Assembly (NCBI RefSeq): GCF_003333265.1 | Contig: NZ_QOLB01000156.1 | Span: 1 to 64,000, forward strand | DNA from: Candidatus Halocynthiibacter alkanivorans | Lineage (GTDB): Bacteria > Pseudomonadota > Alphaproteobacteria > Rhodobacterales > Rhodobacteraceae | DNA length: 64,000 bases | Direction of reading: 5' to 3' | Shown here: positions 7,790 to 15,947 of the stretch, in pieces | How positions within the stretch are numbered: position 1 is the first letter of the stretch | Layout: each line of letters starts with the position of its first letter | The notes under the pieces: generated by a model | What the model saw: the letters and a program-made list of their open reading frames with translations, nothing else | What the model was told of the DNA's origin: nothing | Databases searched by the model: none | Translations under genes and position numbers: made by a program

Positions 7790-9781
7790 TCAGGCGGCGC
7801 TTGTGCCGTTTGTATTGCGATCCTCGTCAGCCGCAATATCTGCGGCGGCATCCCGGGACCCTGTGGCGACTGAGGCCGGCTCAGCGGCTGCCGCTGCAAC
7901 ACCGCCCGCAGATTCTGCCGAAGCATCTGCCACCTCCCCGGCACCGGCCAGGCCGGACAAGTCACCGTCGATCTTGCGGGCATAACCGCGTGGGGTGAAC
8001 ATGCGCGGCCCCTCGCCCAGCTGCGCCAGCCGGGTGTTGGACGACCCGATCAGCACCACCGTCAGCATGTCGACCTCATCCACATCCAGCTCGCTCAGCT
8101 CGCGATAGCGCACATGTTCCTCCGGTCGCCCCAGCGAGCTCGCCAGCATCACCGGCGTGTCTGCCGGACGGTGCTGCAGCAGGATCTTGCGCGCTTTTTC
8201 CAACAGGGTGCGGCGCGTCTTGGACACCGGATTGTAGAAGGCAATGATAAAGTCCCCCATCGACGCCATCCGGATCCGGTTGATGATGTCCTCGCGCGGC
8301 GTCAGCAGATCTGAGAGCGAAATGGCGCAGAAATCATGGCCCAGCGGTGCACCCGCACGTGCCGCCGCGCCCTGCAAAGCCGAGACCCCGGGCGAACAGA
8401 CCACCTCGACCCGGTGCGCCGCGTCTGAGACGCCGTGCTCTTCCACACCCCGGTCGAGCAATTCAAACACCAACGCGCCCATGGCATAGATGCCGGCATC
8501 CCCGGAACAGACCAGCGCGACGTTCTTGCCCTTGGCCGCCTGCTCCAGCGCATAACGACAGCGCGCCTCTTCGCCTCCCAGCGGGAAGTCGGACCGGGTC
8601 TTGCCAGCGGCCAGCGGCCCCAGCAGATCGATATAAAGCCCGTAGCCGACCAGCTCTTCGGCGTCCGCCACCAGACGGGACACTTCCGGCGTGCGCCAGG
8701 TGGCCTGGCCCGGACCAATGCCCACCACCGACAGACGGCCGCGCGCGCGGCCCTTCATCTCAGTGATCACTTTCTCAGAGCGGCCAATGGCACAGGTGAC
8801 ATTGGCGGTCTTTTGTTTTGGCACCGCCAGATCGGCGCCACAGGCCAAAGCCGCCCCTTCACACACCCCGTGACAGCCAACCTCGGCAAATACCACCTCG
8901 GACGGGTTGATCAGCTGATCGGCATGGGCTTCCAGTTCCGCGGCCGTGAACAGACGCAACGGCACGCCAAGGCGTTTGGCCACCACATTCATCGCCGGCT
9001 CATCGGCCTTCAGATCGATGGTGGCAATACAGGCCACCGCGCCCGGCGCAATATCCGCGTCCGCCAGCACGGTTGAGACCAGCGTCCACATCTCTTCGGG
9101 ATCGGCATTGCGTGCGCATCCCAGCCCCAGCACATAATGCTGCGGGTGATAGACCAGCCGGGTTGCATTGCCCTCCACCGGCGCTTCGGTGATCAGCAGT
9201 TCAACCTGGACCTCGCCGCCTTTATTCTTGCTCCCAGGGCCGGATTTGCCAGCCCGGTCTTCAATGTCAAACAGCCGTGCGCCGCGCTGACGCAAGCCCG
9301 CACCTGAAAGCAGGTTCGCCATCGCGCCCTTAGCGTCTTGCGGATTGGCCAGGCCATAGCCGCGCGGCGGCTCATCCAGCGCCACGCCCAGCGCCACATC
9401 GCCCGCCGTGGTGACAGCCGCCACCGCGCCCAGCGCCTCAGCAACATCGCGCGCGATCCGGTTGGCACCACGATGCCCGCCCAGCAAAGGCACCACCACT
9501 GCACCGTCGTCTGAAACAGAAACCACCGGCGGCTCCTGGCGTTTGTCGCCCAGCAATGGCGCCACCGCCCGGATCAGAATGCCACTGGCACAGACACCGA
9601 CAATGGGAGTACCGGCGGCAAACAGCGCCTGGGCATGTTCCAGCGCGTTGGGGAAAAACGCATCCGCTTTTTCAACCCGGCCTTCGCGACCATGCACCTG
9701 GGCTTCAAGGATTGCCGCGACTTTATGCGCAACCTCTTCGCCCGAAGACGACAGGCACAGAACTACAGGTTTCACAGCCAT
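7790..9781 (-). CDS. cobJ: CbiG-CobJ fusion: cobalamin synthesis protein G / precorrin-3B C17-methyltransferase
   Basis: A 663-residue two-enzyme fusion. Residues 1 to about 335 are CbiG-like: an N-terminal domain with CASGILIRAVAPLL and VVPLLGGHRGAN, then the CobE/CbiG C-terminal domain with GLGCARNAD and EVGCHGVCEGAAL. Residues about 350-600 are CobJ: SVVGIGPGQATWRT, VCSGDAGIYAMG, SPGVSALQGAAARAGAPLGHDFCAISLSD and IAFYNPVSKTR. CobJ contracts the ring and methylates C17. CbiG in the anaerobic pathway opens the delta-lactone. The last 60 residues are an Ala/Ser/Asp-rich tail of no known function. It overlaps cobI by 10 bp. Confidence 0.95.
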   Translation of the reverse strand: MAVKPVVLCLSSSGEEVAHKVAAILEAQVHGREGRVEKADAFFPNALEHAQALFAAGTPIVGVCASGILIRAVAPLLGDKRQEPPVVSVSDDGAVVVPLLGGHRGANRIARDVAEALGAVAAVTTAGDVALGVALDEPPRGYGLANPQDAKGAMANLLSGAGLRQRGARLFDIEDRAGKSGPGSKNKGGEVQVELLITEAPVEGNATRLVYHPQHYVLGLGCARNADPEEMWTLVSTVLADADIAPGAVACIATIDLKADEPAMNVVAKRLGVPLRLFTAAELEAHADQLINPSEVVFAEVGCHGVCEGAALACGADLAVPKQKTANVTCAIGRSEKVITEMKGRARGRLSVVGIGPGQATWRTPEVSRLVADAEELVGYGLYIDLLGPLAAGKTRSDFPLGGEEARCRYALEQAAKGKNVALVCSGDAGIYAMGALVFELLDRGVEEHGVSDAAHRVEVVCSPGVSALQGAAARAGAPLGHDFCAISLSDLLTPREDIINRIRMASMGDFIIAFYNPVSKTRRTLLEKARKILLQHRPADTPVMLASSLGRPEEHVRYRELSELDVDEVDMLTVVLIGSSNTRLAQLGEGPRMFTPRGYARKIDGDLSGLAGAGEVADASAESAGGVAAAAAEPASVATGSRDAAADIAADEDRNTNGTSAA

Positions 9782-10473
9782 GGATCGGCCCCCTTGGTGA
9801 TCAGAATCATTGAAAAATAAGGCGCCGTCTCCGGCGCCTCAGACAGCGGCAACACAACTTCTTCAGCCAGTGTTGCGCGCTCGATATATTTTGCACGTGC
9901 CTCCAGCCCCAGCTCCGCCAGCAGGGTCCGGATCTTTGCCAGATGGCGGCCCACCTTCATGATGACAATGCTGTCCGCGGTCTCGATGCGCGCGCGCATG
10001 TCCGCCGCCTCCAGAGGACCGGGGATCACCGTCATCACCTCATTGCGCGCGACCAGTGGCTGGCTTGCGCGCGCCGCACTGGCCATCACCGAACTGACGC
10101 CAGGCACCACCTCCACCGTGAACCGCTCTGAGAGCCGCGCATAAAGATACATGAAGGAGCCGTAGAAAAACGGGTCCCCCTCACAGAGGCAGACCACATC
10201 CTCGCCCGTCTCAAGCGCCGCCGCGATCTCAGTCGCTCCGGCATCATAGGCGTCCTGCGCCGGCTGGCGCGCCACCTTCATCGGCACATCAATCACAATT
10301 TCGCGCGCCCCCGGCGCAATCAGACCGGAAGCGATCGACCGGGCGAAACTGTTGCCCCCGGCCAGCGCCGGATAGGCCACGACTTTTGCCGCCGCAATCA
10401 GCCGCGCCGCTTTCAGCGTTATCAACTCAGGGTCGCCAGGCCCCAGCCCGACCCCGTATAAAATCCCGCTCAT
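9772..10473 (-). CDS. cobI: Precorrin-2 C20-methyltransferase
   Basis: Methylates C20 of precorrin-2 to give precorrin-3A. The 233 residues carry YGVGLGPGDPELITLKAARLI at the N terminus, CLCEGDPFFYGSFMYLYARL around residues 95-115 and PGVSSVMASAARASQPL, all typical of CobI/CbiL. I chose ATG 10473 because it forms an ATGA overlap with the cobL stop. The upstream in-frame ATG at 10491 would sit inside cobL. It shares 10 bp with the start of cobJ, implying translational coupling. Confidence 0.96.
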   Translation of the reverse strand: MSGILYGVGLGPGDPELITLKAARLIAAAKVVAYPALAGGNSFARSIASGLIAPGAREIVIDVPMKVARQPAQDAYDAGATEIAAALETGEDVVCLCEGDPFFYGSFMYLYARLSERFTVEVVPGVSSVMASAARASQPLVARNEVMTVIPGPLEAADMRARIETADSIVIMKVGRHLAKIRTLLAELGLEARAKYIERATLAEEVVLPLSEAPETAPYFSMILITKGADPWL

Positions 10474-11669
10474 CTCTTGATCAGACTCCATTGCGTAACC
10501 GGCATCATTGGCCGCCATCCCGTCAGCCCGCCGATGGGCTCAGCGCGGTTGACCGACAGTTTCACCAACTGCCCGCCATATTTCTTGTGCAGCGCCATCA
10601 GCACCGCTTCGCTTTCAAGTGTCACCGCATTGGCCACCAGCCGCCCCAGCGGTTTAAGCGCCGCCCAGGCTGCGTCAAACGTGGCCTCTGACAAGCCGCC
10701 ACCGATGAAAATCGCGTCCGGCGCGTCCAGCCCGTCCAGTGCATCGGGCGCGGTACCTTCGATCAGCTCCAGCTTTGGCACCCCCAGCGCCAGCGCATTG
10801 GCCGCCGCCCAGGCCCGCCGCTCGGCTTTGGGTTCAATGCCAATGGCGCGCGCATAGCGCGCCGCCCGCATCCACTCCACCGCGATCGAACCACAGCCGG
10901 TGCCGATGTCCCAGAGCAGAGCGCCGCGCATCGGCATCAGTTTCGCCAGCGTCACCGCCCGCACCTCTTGTTTGGTCATGGTGCCGTCGCCCTGAAACAA
11001 CTCATCTGCCAGCCCGGGCACCCGCGGCAACAAAGCCGCATCCGGCGCCGCGATACACTCCACCGCCAGCGTATTGAACGGCGGCACCTCATGGTCCCAG
11101 CTTTCGGCCAGCCCGTCAAAACGCGCTTCATCCGCACCGCCCATATTGGCCAGCACGGTCATTTTCGATTTGCCAAAGCCGCGCTCGGACAGAAAGGCCG
11201 CGATCTGCCCCGGGGTTTGTGCGCCGGTGGTCAGGATCAGCAGCCGCAGGTCGGGCTGGATAAACGCGATCATCTGCTCGACCGGACGCCCATGCACCGT
11301 CAGCGTCTCCAGATCGGCCATCGACCAGCCCATCCGCGCCGAGGCCAGCTGGAACGCACCAATCTGCGGGTGATAACAGATCTCAGACGGTTCAATCTCG
11401 CGGCCAATACGGGCGCCGACCGAATACCACAACGGGTCGCCGGTGGCCAAAACCACCACCCGGCGCCCTGCATGACTTTTGAGCAGGTCAATCAGCGTAT
11501 CAAAGGGCGAAGGCCAGGCCAGCCGCTCCGCGCTCACCGCGTCCGAGAGCTGATGATGACGCGCGCCACCAATGATGATCTCGGCGCTTTCCACCACCGC
11601 ACGGGTGGCCGGGGCCAGCCCGTCCATGCCGTCTTCGCCAATGCCGACGATATGCAGCCAGGCGCTCAT
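10470..11669 (-). CDS. cobL: Precorrin-6Y C5,15-methyltransferase (decarboxylating), CbiE-CbiT fusion
   Basis: Methylates C5 and C15 and decarboxylates the C12 acetate, converting dihydro-precorrin-6 to precorrin-8X. Residues 1 to about 200 form the CbiE-type domain (WLHIVGIGEDGMDGL, VLATGDPLWYSVG). Residues about 210-399 form the CbiT Rossmann methyltransferase with SAM motif LLWDIGTGCGSIAVEWMRAA and later IFIGGGLSEATF. The fused 399-residue form is the aerobic CobL arrangement. It is coupled to cobH and cobI by ATGA overlaps on both sides. Confidence 0.97.
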   Translation of the reverse strand: MSAWLHIVGIGEDGMDGLAPATRAVVESAEIIIGGARHHQLSDAVSAERLAWPSPFDTLIDLLKSHAGRRVVVLATGDPLWYSVGARIGREIEPSEICYHPQIGAFQLASARMGWSMADLETLTVHGRPVEQMIAFIQPDLRLLILTTGAQTPGQIAAFLSERGFGKSKMTVLANMGGADEARFDGLAESWDHEVPPFNTLAVECIAAPDAALLPRVPGLADELFQGDGTMTKQEVRAVTLAKLMPMRGALLWDIGTGCGSIAVEWMRAARYARAIGIEPKAERRAWAAANALALGVPKLELIEGTAPDALDGLDAPDAIFIGGGLSEATFDAAWAALKPLGRLVANAVTLESEAVLMALHKKYGGQLVKLSVNRAEPIGGLTGWRPMMPVTQWSLIKR

Positions 11670-12325
11670 AGCTTGCCCCCCGGCTGTGTGTCTTTGTCTT
11701 CCGGCAGCCCGGCGGACAGCGCATTCACCGCAGCCGAGGCAATGGCGGAGCCGCCACGCCTCCCGCGCAGCGCCACAAAGTCACAGCCGCGCGCGTTAGA
11801 CGCCAGCTCCGCTTTGCTTTCGGCCGCGCCGATAAACCCGACCGGAAACCCCAGGATCACCGCCGGTTTCGGCCAGCCCGCGTCCAGCAGCTCCAGCAGA
11901 TGAAACAGCGCCGTGGGCGCATTGCCCACCGCCACCACCGCGCCTTCAATATGATCGCGCCACAGCTCAACGGCAGCGGCAGAACGGGTATTGCCGATTT
12001 CTGCCGCCCGTTCGGGCACGCCAGGGCGGTTCAATGTCACTATCACTTCATTGTCAGCCGGCAGATAACGCCGGATAATACCGGCCCCAACCATTTCACA
12101 ATCGCAAAGAACCGGTGCGCCCGCCAACAGCGCCGCATGGCCCGCCTCATAGACATCGGGCGACCAGGCCAGCCGGTCGGCGATTTCTACCATGCCGCAA
12201 GCGTGGATCAGCCGTGTCACCATCCGCTGCATACCGGGAGCAAACCGCGCCAGATTCGCCTCCGCACGCACGGTCTCAAACGAGGCCGCATAGATCGCGG
12301 CAGGATCTTTTTCATAGGGTCGCAT
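11666..12325 (-). CDS. cobH: Precorrin-8X methylmutase
   Basis: Moves the C11 methyl to C12 to form hydrogenobyrinic acid. The 219 residues include the catalytic-His segment RLIHACGMVEIADRL, APVLCDCEMVGAGI and VILGFPVGFIGAAESKAEL, all diagnostic of CobH/CbiC. I start at ATG 12325 (MRPYEKDPAAIY), the usual N terminus. An ATG five codons upstream is possible. The stop overlaps cobL by ATGA. A 102-nt gap to cbiX contains extragenic element B. Confidence 0.97.
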   Translation of the reverse strand: MRPYEKDPAAIYAASFETVRAEANLARFAPGMQRMVTRLIHACGMVEIADRLAWSPDVYEAGHAALLAGAPVLCDCEMVGAGIIRRYLPADNEVIVTLNRPGVPERAAEIGNTRSAAAVELWRDHIEGAVVAVGNAPTALFHLLELLDAGWPKPAVILGFPVGFIGAAESKAELASNARGCDFVALRGRRGGSAIASAAVNALSAGLPEDKDTQPGGKL

Positions 12326-12344
12326 GCGCTGCCTTCTCATCTGT

Positions 12345-12419
12345 CGCCCCCTCCCCCGTGGGGGAGGGACGGGGTGGGGTTCCGCGTCTCAAGTCTTGCG
12401 CCCGCAAGGGCGCACCAGG
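12345..12419. repeat. Palindromic extragenic element, copy B (cbiX-cobH gap)
   Basis: Two hairpins: TGCGCCC-GCAA-GGGCGCA at 12397-12414, and a CCCTCCCCC/GGGGAGGG hairpin around 12347-12368. Read on the minus strand it starts CCTGGTG and ends GCGACAGATGAG just before cobH. That is the same plan as copy A before cobM. Confidence 0.65.
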
Positions 12420-12427
12420 TGTAAAAT

Positions 12428-13579
12428 CTATGCTTTACGGGCACTTTCGGGGCCATGCGGGTGTTTGGCATGGGGGTATTCTGCGTGCACGTGGTCGTGG
12501 TCATGACTGTGCGAATGCGCATGGCTGTGCCCATGATCATGGGCGTGGTCATGGGAATGCGCGTGATCATGCCCGTGATCGTGGTGGTCATGGTGATCAT
12601 GGTGGTCATGGCCCTTGTCCTGCATCTCCAGCCGGCACATGCCGGTGCAGAAAGTATCACACAGGCTGCAATCCGCCACATTGGAGCCCGGCGCCGAGGC
12701 GCCCTGGCCTTCCACATGGTGGTGATGGCTTTCCTGCACCGCGCCAACCTCAGACTCAAACCCCAGCACCTGGGTGCGGTATTTACAGGTGCCACAGGTC
12801 GGCGGCACCACCTCGCCCACCTGCTCGGTGATGCGCTCAGCAAAGGTCTCCAGCACCTTCGGGTGATCGTTCAGATAACCGGCTTTGACAAACTGAATAT
12901 CGGGATGTGCCGCGGCCACCTGATCGGTAAATCCATAGATGCGGTCAATCAGAATGCCGGCAAAGAGGAAATAGGGAAATACTATGACCCGTTTGTAACC
13001 CAGCCGGGTGACATGGGTCAGGCAGGGTTCCACCAGAGGGAAGGTGACGCCGGAATAGCCGACCTCGCACCAGCCAAAGCCCATGCCTTCCCACAACATG
13101 CGGGCGACTTTGGAGACATTGCCATTGGCGTCCGGATCTGACGCGCCGCGCCCGATCACCACCAGACAGGTCTCTGCCACCGGCAGTTCGCCATATTCCG
13201 CATTGGCCGCATCCACCGCCTGCTGAATCCGGTCACCGGCGGCGGCGAGCATCTTAGGATCCACCCCAAGCTCGCGACCATAGCTCAGGTTGATGTCATG
13301 TTTGGCCCCATAGGTGTTGAGCACGGTGGGGATGTCATTCTTGGCGTGCATCGCCGCGAACAACATGCCCGGCACTGCCAGAATGCGCTCACAGCCCGCT
13401 TCCCGCAGCCGGTCAAGACCATCGCGGATCACCGGGTTGGCAAATTCCAGATAGCCATAATCGGTGATCCAGTCCTCGGGCAGATAGGCCGGAAGCTTTT
13501 CCGCCAGCACCGCAAATTCATCCACCGCGTCCTGGCTGCGCGAGCCATGCCCGCAAATCATCACACCTGTTTTGGTCAT
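12428..13579 (-). CDS. cbiX: Long CbiX-type sirohydrochlorin cobaltochelatase with His-rich tail
   Basis: Two tandem chelatase-like repeats: residues 1 to about 120 with the metal-site GVMICGHGSRSQDAVDEF, and about 130-260 with LVVIGRGASDPDANGN and VIVFPYFLFAGILIDRI. A Cys-containing region follows (CGTCKYR, then CSLCDTFCTGMC), then a tail of about 45 residues in which every second residue is His (HDHHDHHDHGHDHAHSH). Long CbiX proteins with Cys motifs and poly-His ends are known to bind an Fe-S cluster and metal. It inserts cobalt into sirohydrochlorin in early-insertion pathways. As first gene of this operon it may be a chelatase, cobalt store or chaperone. Confidence 0.92.
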   Translation of the reverse strand: MTKTGVMICGHGSRSQDAVDEFAVLAEKLPAYLPEDWITDYGYLEFANPVIRDGLDRLREAGCERILAVPGMLFAAMHAKNDIPTVLNTYGAKHDINLSYGRELGVDPKMLAAAGDRIQQAVDAANAEYGELPVAETCLVVIGRGASDPDANGNVSKVARMLWEGMGFGWCEVGYSGVTFPLVEPCLTHVTRLGYKRVIVFPYFLFAGILIDRIYGFTDQVAAAHPDIQFVKAGYLNDHPKVLETFAERITEQVGEVVPPTCGTCKYRTQVLGFESEVGAVQESHHHHVEGQGASAPGSNVADCSLCDTFCTGMCRLEMQDKGHDHHDHHDHHDHGHDHAHSHDHAHDHGHSHAHSHSHDHDHVHAEYPHAKHPHGPESARKA

Positions 13580-13965
13580 CGCTCACGTCTCCCGGATCTG
13601 CCCGCCGGCCGCTTTGTGCGGCCCGCATATAAGGTCACGACATCCGGAGCTGAGAAAACCGCGCAGGGAGCGGCGCCGGGGCGCAGTCCCTGATCAACGA
13701 TGCGGCTGAAAACCCCCGGTCCGGGTCGGTTCCGCTGCCACCACCTCTCCGGCCCCCGCGGGGGCGTCGTCTGCGTCGCGTATAAGCGCCCCGCCCCGTC
13801 CGCGCAACGGGTTTAGCGGCATCAGCGGCGCCAATCGCGACCATATGGGTGCCGGATGTGCATCTGTGCAGAGGGCCTGCGCCATCAGCGGGGATTACCA
13901 GCCGTACTGATGCGCTCTACCTTAAACGCAACGCCACTTTTGGCAGATCACTAAAGGACAGAAAT
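13580..13965. other. Divergent intergenic region upstream of the cob operon
   Basis: This 386-bp gap must hold the promoters of the minus-strand cob operon and the plus-strand GST-like gene. I looked for a cobalamin riboswitch on both strands and did not find the conserved core. A GGCCCCCGCGGGGGC palindrome sits near 13750-13765. No other element recognised. Confidence 0.45.
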
Positions 13966-14940
13966 ATGGGCCAACTGGTCAACGGTGTCTGGCACGACAC
14001 ATGGTATGAAACCAAAGATTCCGGCGGCGCCTTCAAACGCACCTCCGCAGCATTCCGCAACTGGATCACCAAAGACGGCAGCGCCGGCCCCAGCGGTGAG
14101 GCTGGCTTTCATGCGGAAAGTGGCCGCTATCATCTTTATGTCTCCCACGCCTGCCCCTGGGCCCACCGCACGCTTATATTTCGCGCCATCAAAGGCCTCT
14201 CTGACCATATCAGTGTTTCAGTGGTGCATCCCGACATGCTCAGCGAAGGCTGGAGCTTTGCGCGCGACTTCCGCGGCAGCACCGGTGACAAGCTGTTTTG
14301 CCTGCCGTTTCTGCGCGACATCTACCTGCGCGCCGATCCGGAGATTTCGGGCCGCGTGACGGTGCCGGTGCTCTGGGACAAGGTGAACAATACCATCGTT
14401 TCCAATGAAAGCTCGGAAATCATCCGCATGTTTAATTCCGCCTTTAACGAGGTGACCGGCAACACGGACGACTACTGGCCCGAATCACAGCGAGAGGCGA
14501 TTGAAGAGCTGAACAGCCGCATCTACAGCACGGTTAACAACGGCGTCTACAAAGCCGGATTCGCCACCACCCAGGACGCCTATGACGCCGCCGTGGGGCC
14601 GCTGTTTGAAAGCCTCGACTGGCTTGATGAGCGGCTGTCACAGCAGCGCTATCTCATGGGCGACCGGGTGACTGAGGCCGACTGGCGGCTGCTGACCACG
14701 CTGCTGCGCTTTGACCTGGTCTATCACCAGCACTTCAAATGCAACCGCAAACGGCTGATTGATTACCCCAGCCTCTGGGCCTGGACCCGCGAGCTGTATC
14801 AATGGGACGGCGTGGCGGAAACGGTGAATTTCGACCATATTGTGCGCCACTATCACTACAGCCATGAAACGATCAATCCCAACCGGATCGTGCCGGTCAA
14901 CCCGGTGATTGACTGGCATCAGCCCCACGGTCGCGGTTAA
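13966..14940 (+). CDS. Glutathionyl-hydroquinone reductase (YqjG/ECM4-type GST)
   Basis: A 324-residue xi-class glutathione transferase that reduces glutathionyl-hydroquinones. The active-site Cys63 lies in YVSHACPWAHRTLIFRAIKGL, the family signature. Further matches are VPVLWDKVNNTIVSNESSEIIRMF (glutathione-binding Ser) and the C-terminal helical domain with YLMGDRVTEADWRLLTTLLRFD. AAAGGA 9 nt before ATG 13966 supports this start over upstream codons. A lone gene between two B12 clusters, with no functional link evident. Confidence 0.94.
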   Translation: MGQLVNGVWHDTWYETKDSGGAFKRTSAAFRNWITKDGSAGPSGEAGFHAESGRYHLYVSHACPWAHRTLIFRAIKGLSDHISVSVVHPDMLSEGWSFARDFRGSTGDKLFCLPFLRDIYLRADPEISGRVTVPVLWDKVNNTIVSNESSEIIRMFNSAFNEVTGNTDDYWPESQREAIEELNSRIYSTVNNGVYKAGFATTQDAYDAAVGPLFESLDWLDERLSQQRYLMGDRVTEADWRLLTTLLRFDLVYHQHFKCNRKRLIDYPSLWAWTRELYQWDGVAETVNFDHIVRHYHYSHETINPNRIVPVNPVIDWHQPHGRG

Positions 14941-14978
14941 ATCCCCGGCGGCGTCGATGCGGCGTTATCGCACCGGTT

Positions 14979-15338
14979 TCAATGGGTTCCGTAATGTTCC
15001 ACCAGCGCCGTCAGATCCTCTGGCGGCGTGCCCAGCGGCAGAAATGCGCAGGCATTGGGGATGTGCTGAAAGATCGATCCGTCGGAGAAAAAGCTCGAGG
15101 CGGTGACAAAGACCACCCGCGCTTCGGGATAACGGTAGCTGGCAAAATCAGCCACGGCAAATGCGCTGCCGCCCTCCAGCAGCAGATTGCAGACGATGAT
15201 ATCCACCGACTCCATGCGCAGCACAGCGATGGCGTCTGTTTCAGATGCAGCCTGGATGACGATGGCACCATGCCGTTCCAGATGACGGCCCCAGACCCGG
15301 CTGAGGCTGGTATTGCTTTCAACAATAAGCACTTTCAT
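14979..15338 (-). CDS. Degenerate single-domain receiver protein
   Basis: A 119-residue CheY-like domain with no output domain. The fold pattern is clear (MKVLIVESN, ALxxxxxDIIVCNLLLEGG, PEARVVFVTASSF), but key phospho-site positions are changed. The acceptor Asp is Asn51. The acidic pair is reduced to ESN at residues 7-9. The conserved Lys-Pro near the C terminus is replaced by FLPLGTP. Thr79 is retained. It is therefore unlikely to be phosphorylated in the usual way and may be a constitutive adaptor. No histidine kinase is nearby. Confidence 0.8.
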   Translation of the reverse strand: MKVLIVESNTSLSRVWGRHLERHGAIVIQAASETDAIAVLRMESVDIIVCNLLLEGGSAFAVADFASYRYPEARVVFVTASSFFSDGSIFQHIPNACAFLPLGTPPEDLTALVEHYGTH

Positions 15339-15455
15339 AACAGCCCCCTCTTCGGACCGGCACTACAGGAACGGCCAGCTTACGGGTGCCGGTGATCTCT
15401 GCTCACAACATGTGTTAATCTATAGTTCATCTTAGTAAATTTTCACCCCGGAGTC

Positions 15456-15475
15456 CCCTGTCCAAAAGGACAGGG
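15456..15475. promoter_or_regulatory. Hairpin/palindrome between divergent genes
   Basis: A perfect 8-bp inverted repeat CCCTGTCC-AAAA-GGACAGGG lies between the receiver gene and the DUF1636 gene, 73 bp before the latter. With no T-tract, it could be an operator or a leader hairpin. Confidence 0.45.
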
Positions 15476-15547
15476 TGATCTGCGCAGGCTTGCACCGCTG
15501 CACCAAATAGGAAACAAGACCAAAACACATTTACAAAGGGCCGCCCT

Positions 15548-15940
15548 ATGACCACCTGGATTACCATCTGCGACACCTGCAAACGTGACGACTGGGCAGA
15601 CAGCGGCCGCGAACAGACCGATGGCGAAGCACTGGCAGCCCTCGTTGAAACCAGCGCCGCCGGCAGTGAACAGGTGCGGACGCGCCGGGTGTCCTGTCTG
15701 ATGGGCTGCAAACGCAGCTGCAATGTCACCATCCAGGCCGAAGGCAAGCTGAACTACACGCTGGGGGAATTTACCCCCGACGCGGAAACCGCTGACGCCA
15801 TTGTTGAATATGCCACCCTGCACGCAGCAAGCGGCTCAGGCCAGGTGCCGTTCCGCCAGTGGCCGCAGCCGGTCAAAGGGCACTTTGTCACCCGCATGCC
15901 ACCGCTGCCGGCAACCGACATCGCCGAAGCCGCTGAATGA
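15548..15940 (+). CDS. DUF1636 (COG5469) predicted metal-binding protein
   Basis: A 130-residue cytoplasmic protein of the thioredoxin-like ferredoxin type. The Cys pattern is ICDTCKRDDW at residues 7-16 and VSCLMGCKRSCNVTI near 48-62, probably ligating a metal or 2Fe-2S cluster. DUF1636 genes recur next to cobalamin genes, but their role is not established. Here it leads DUF1636-cobC-cbiB, with cobC starting 8 bp after its stop. A shorter paralogue is at 27100-27420. Confidence 0.85.
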   Translation: MTTWITICDTCKRDDWADSGREQTDGEALAALVETSAAGSEQVRTRRVSCLMGCKRSCNVTIQAEGKLNYTLGEFTPDAETADAIVEYATLHAASGSGQVPFRQWPQPVKGHFVTRMPPLPATDIAEAAE

Positions 15941-15947
15941 CTGCGGA

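Noticed and set aside
13580-13965. Possible cobalamin riboswitch upstream of the cbiX-cobM operon
   Set aside because: The region has a GGCCCCCGCGGGGGC palindrome and GC-rich blocks, but on neither strand do I find the ordered core (GCCACTG box, GGGAAGG, AGCCAGGAGACC) that is plain at 25409-25604.
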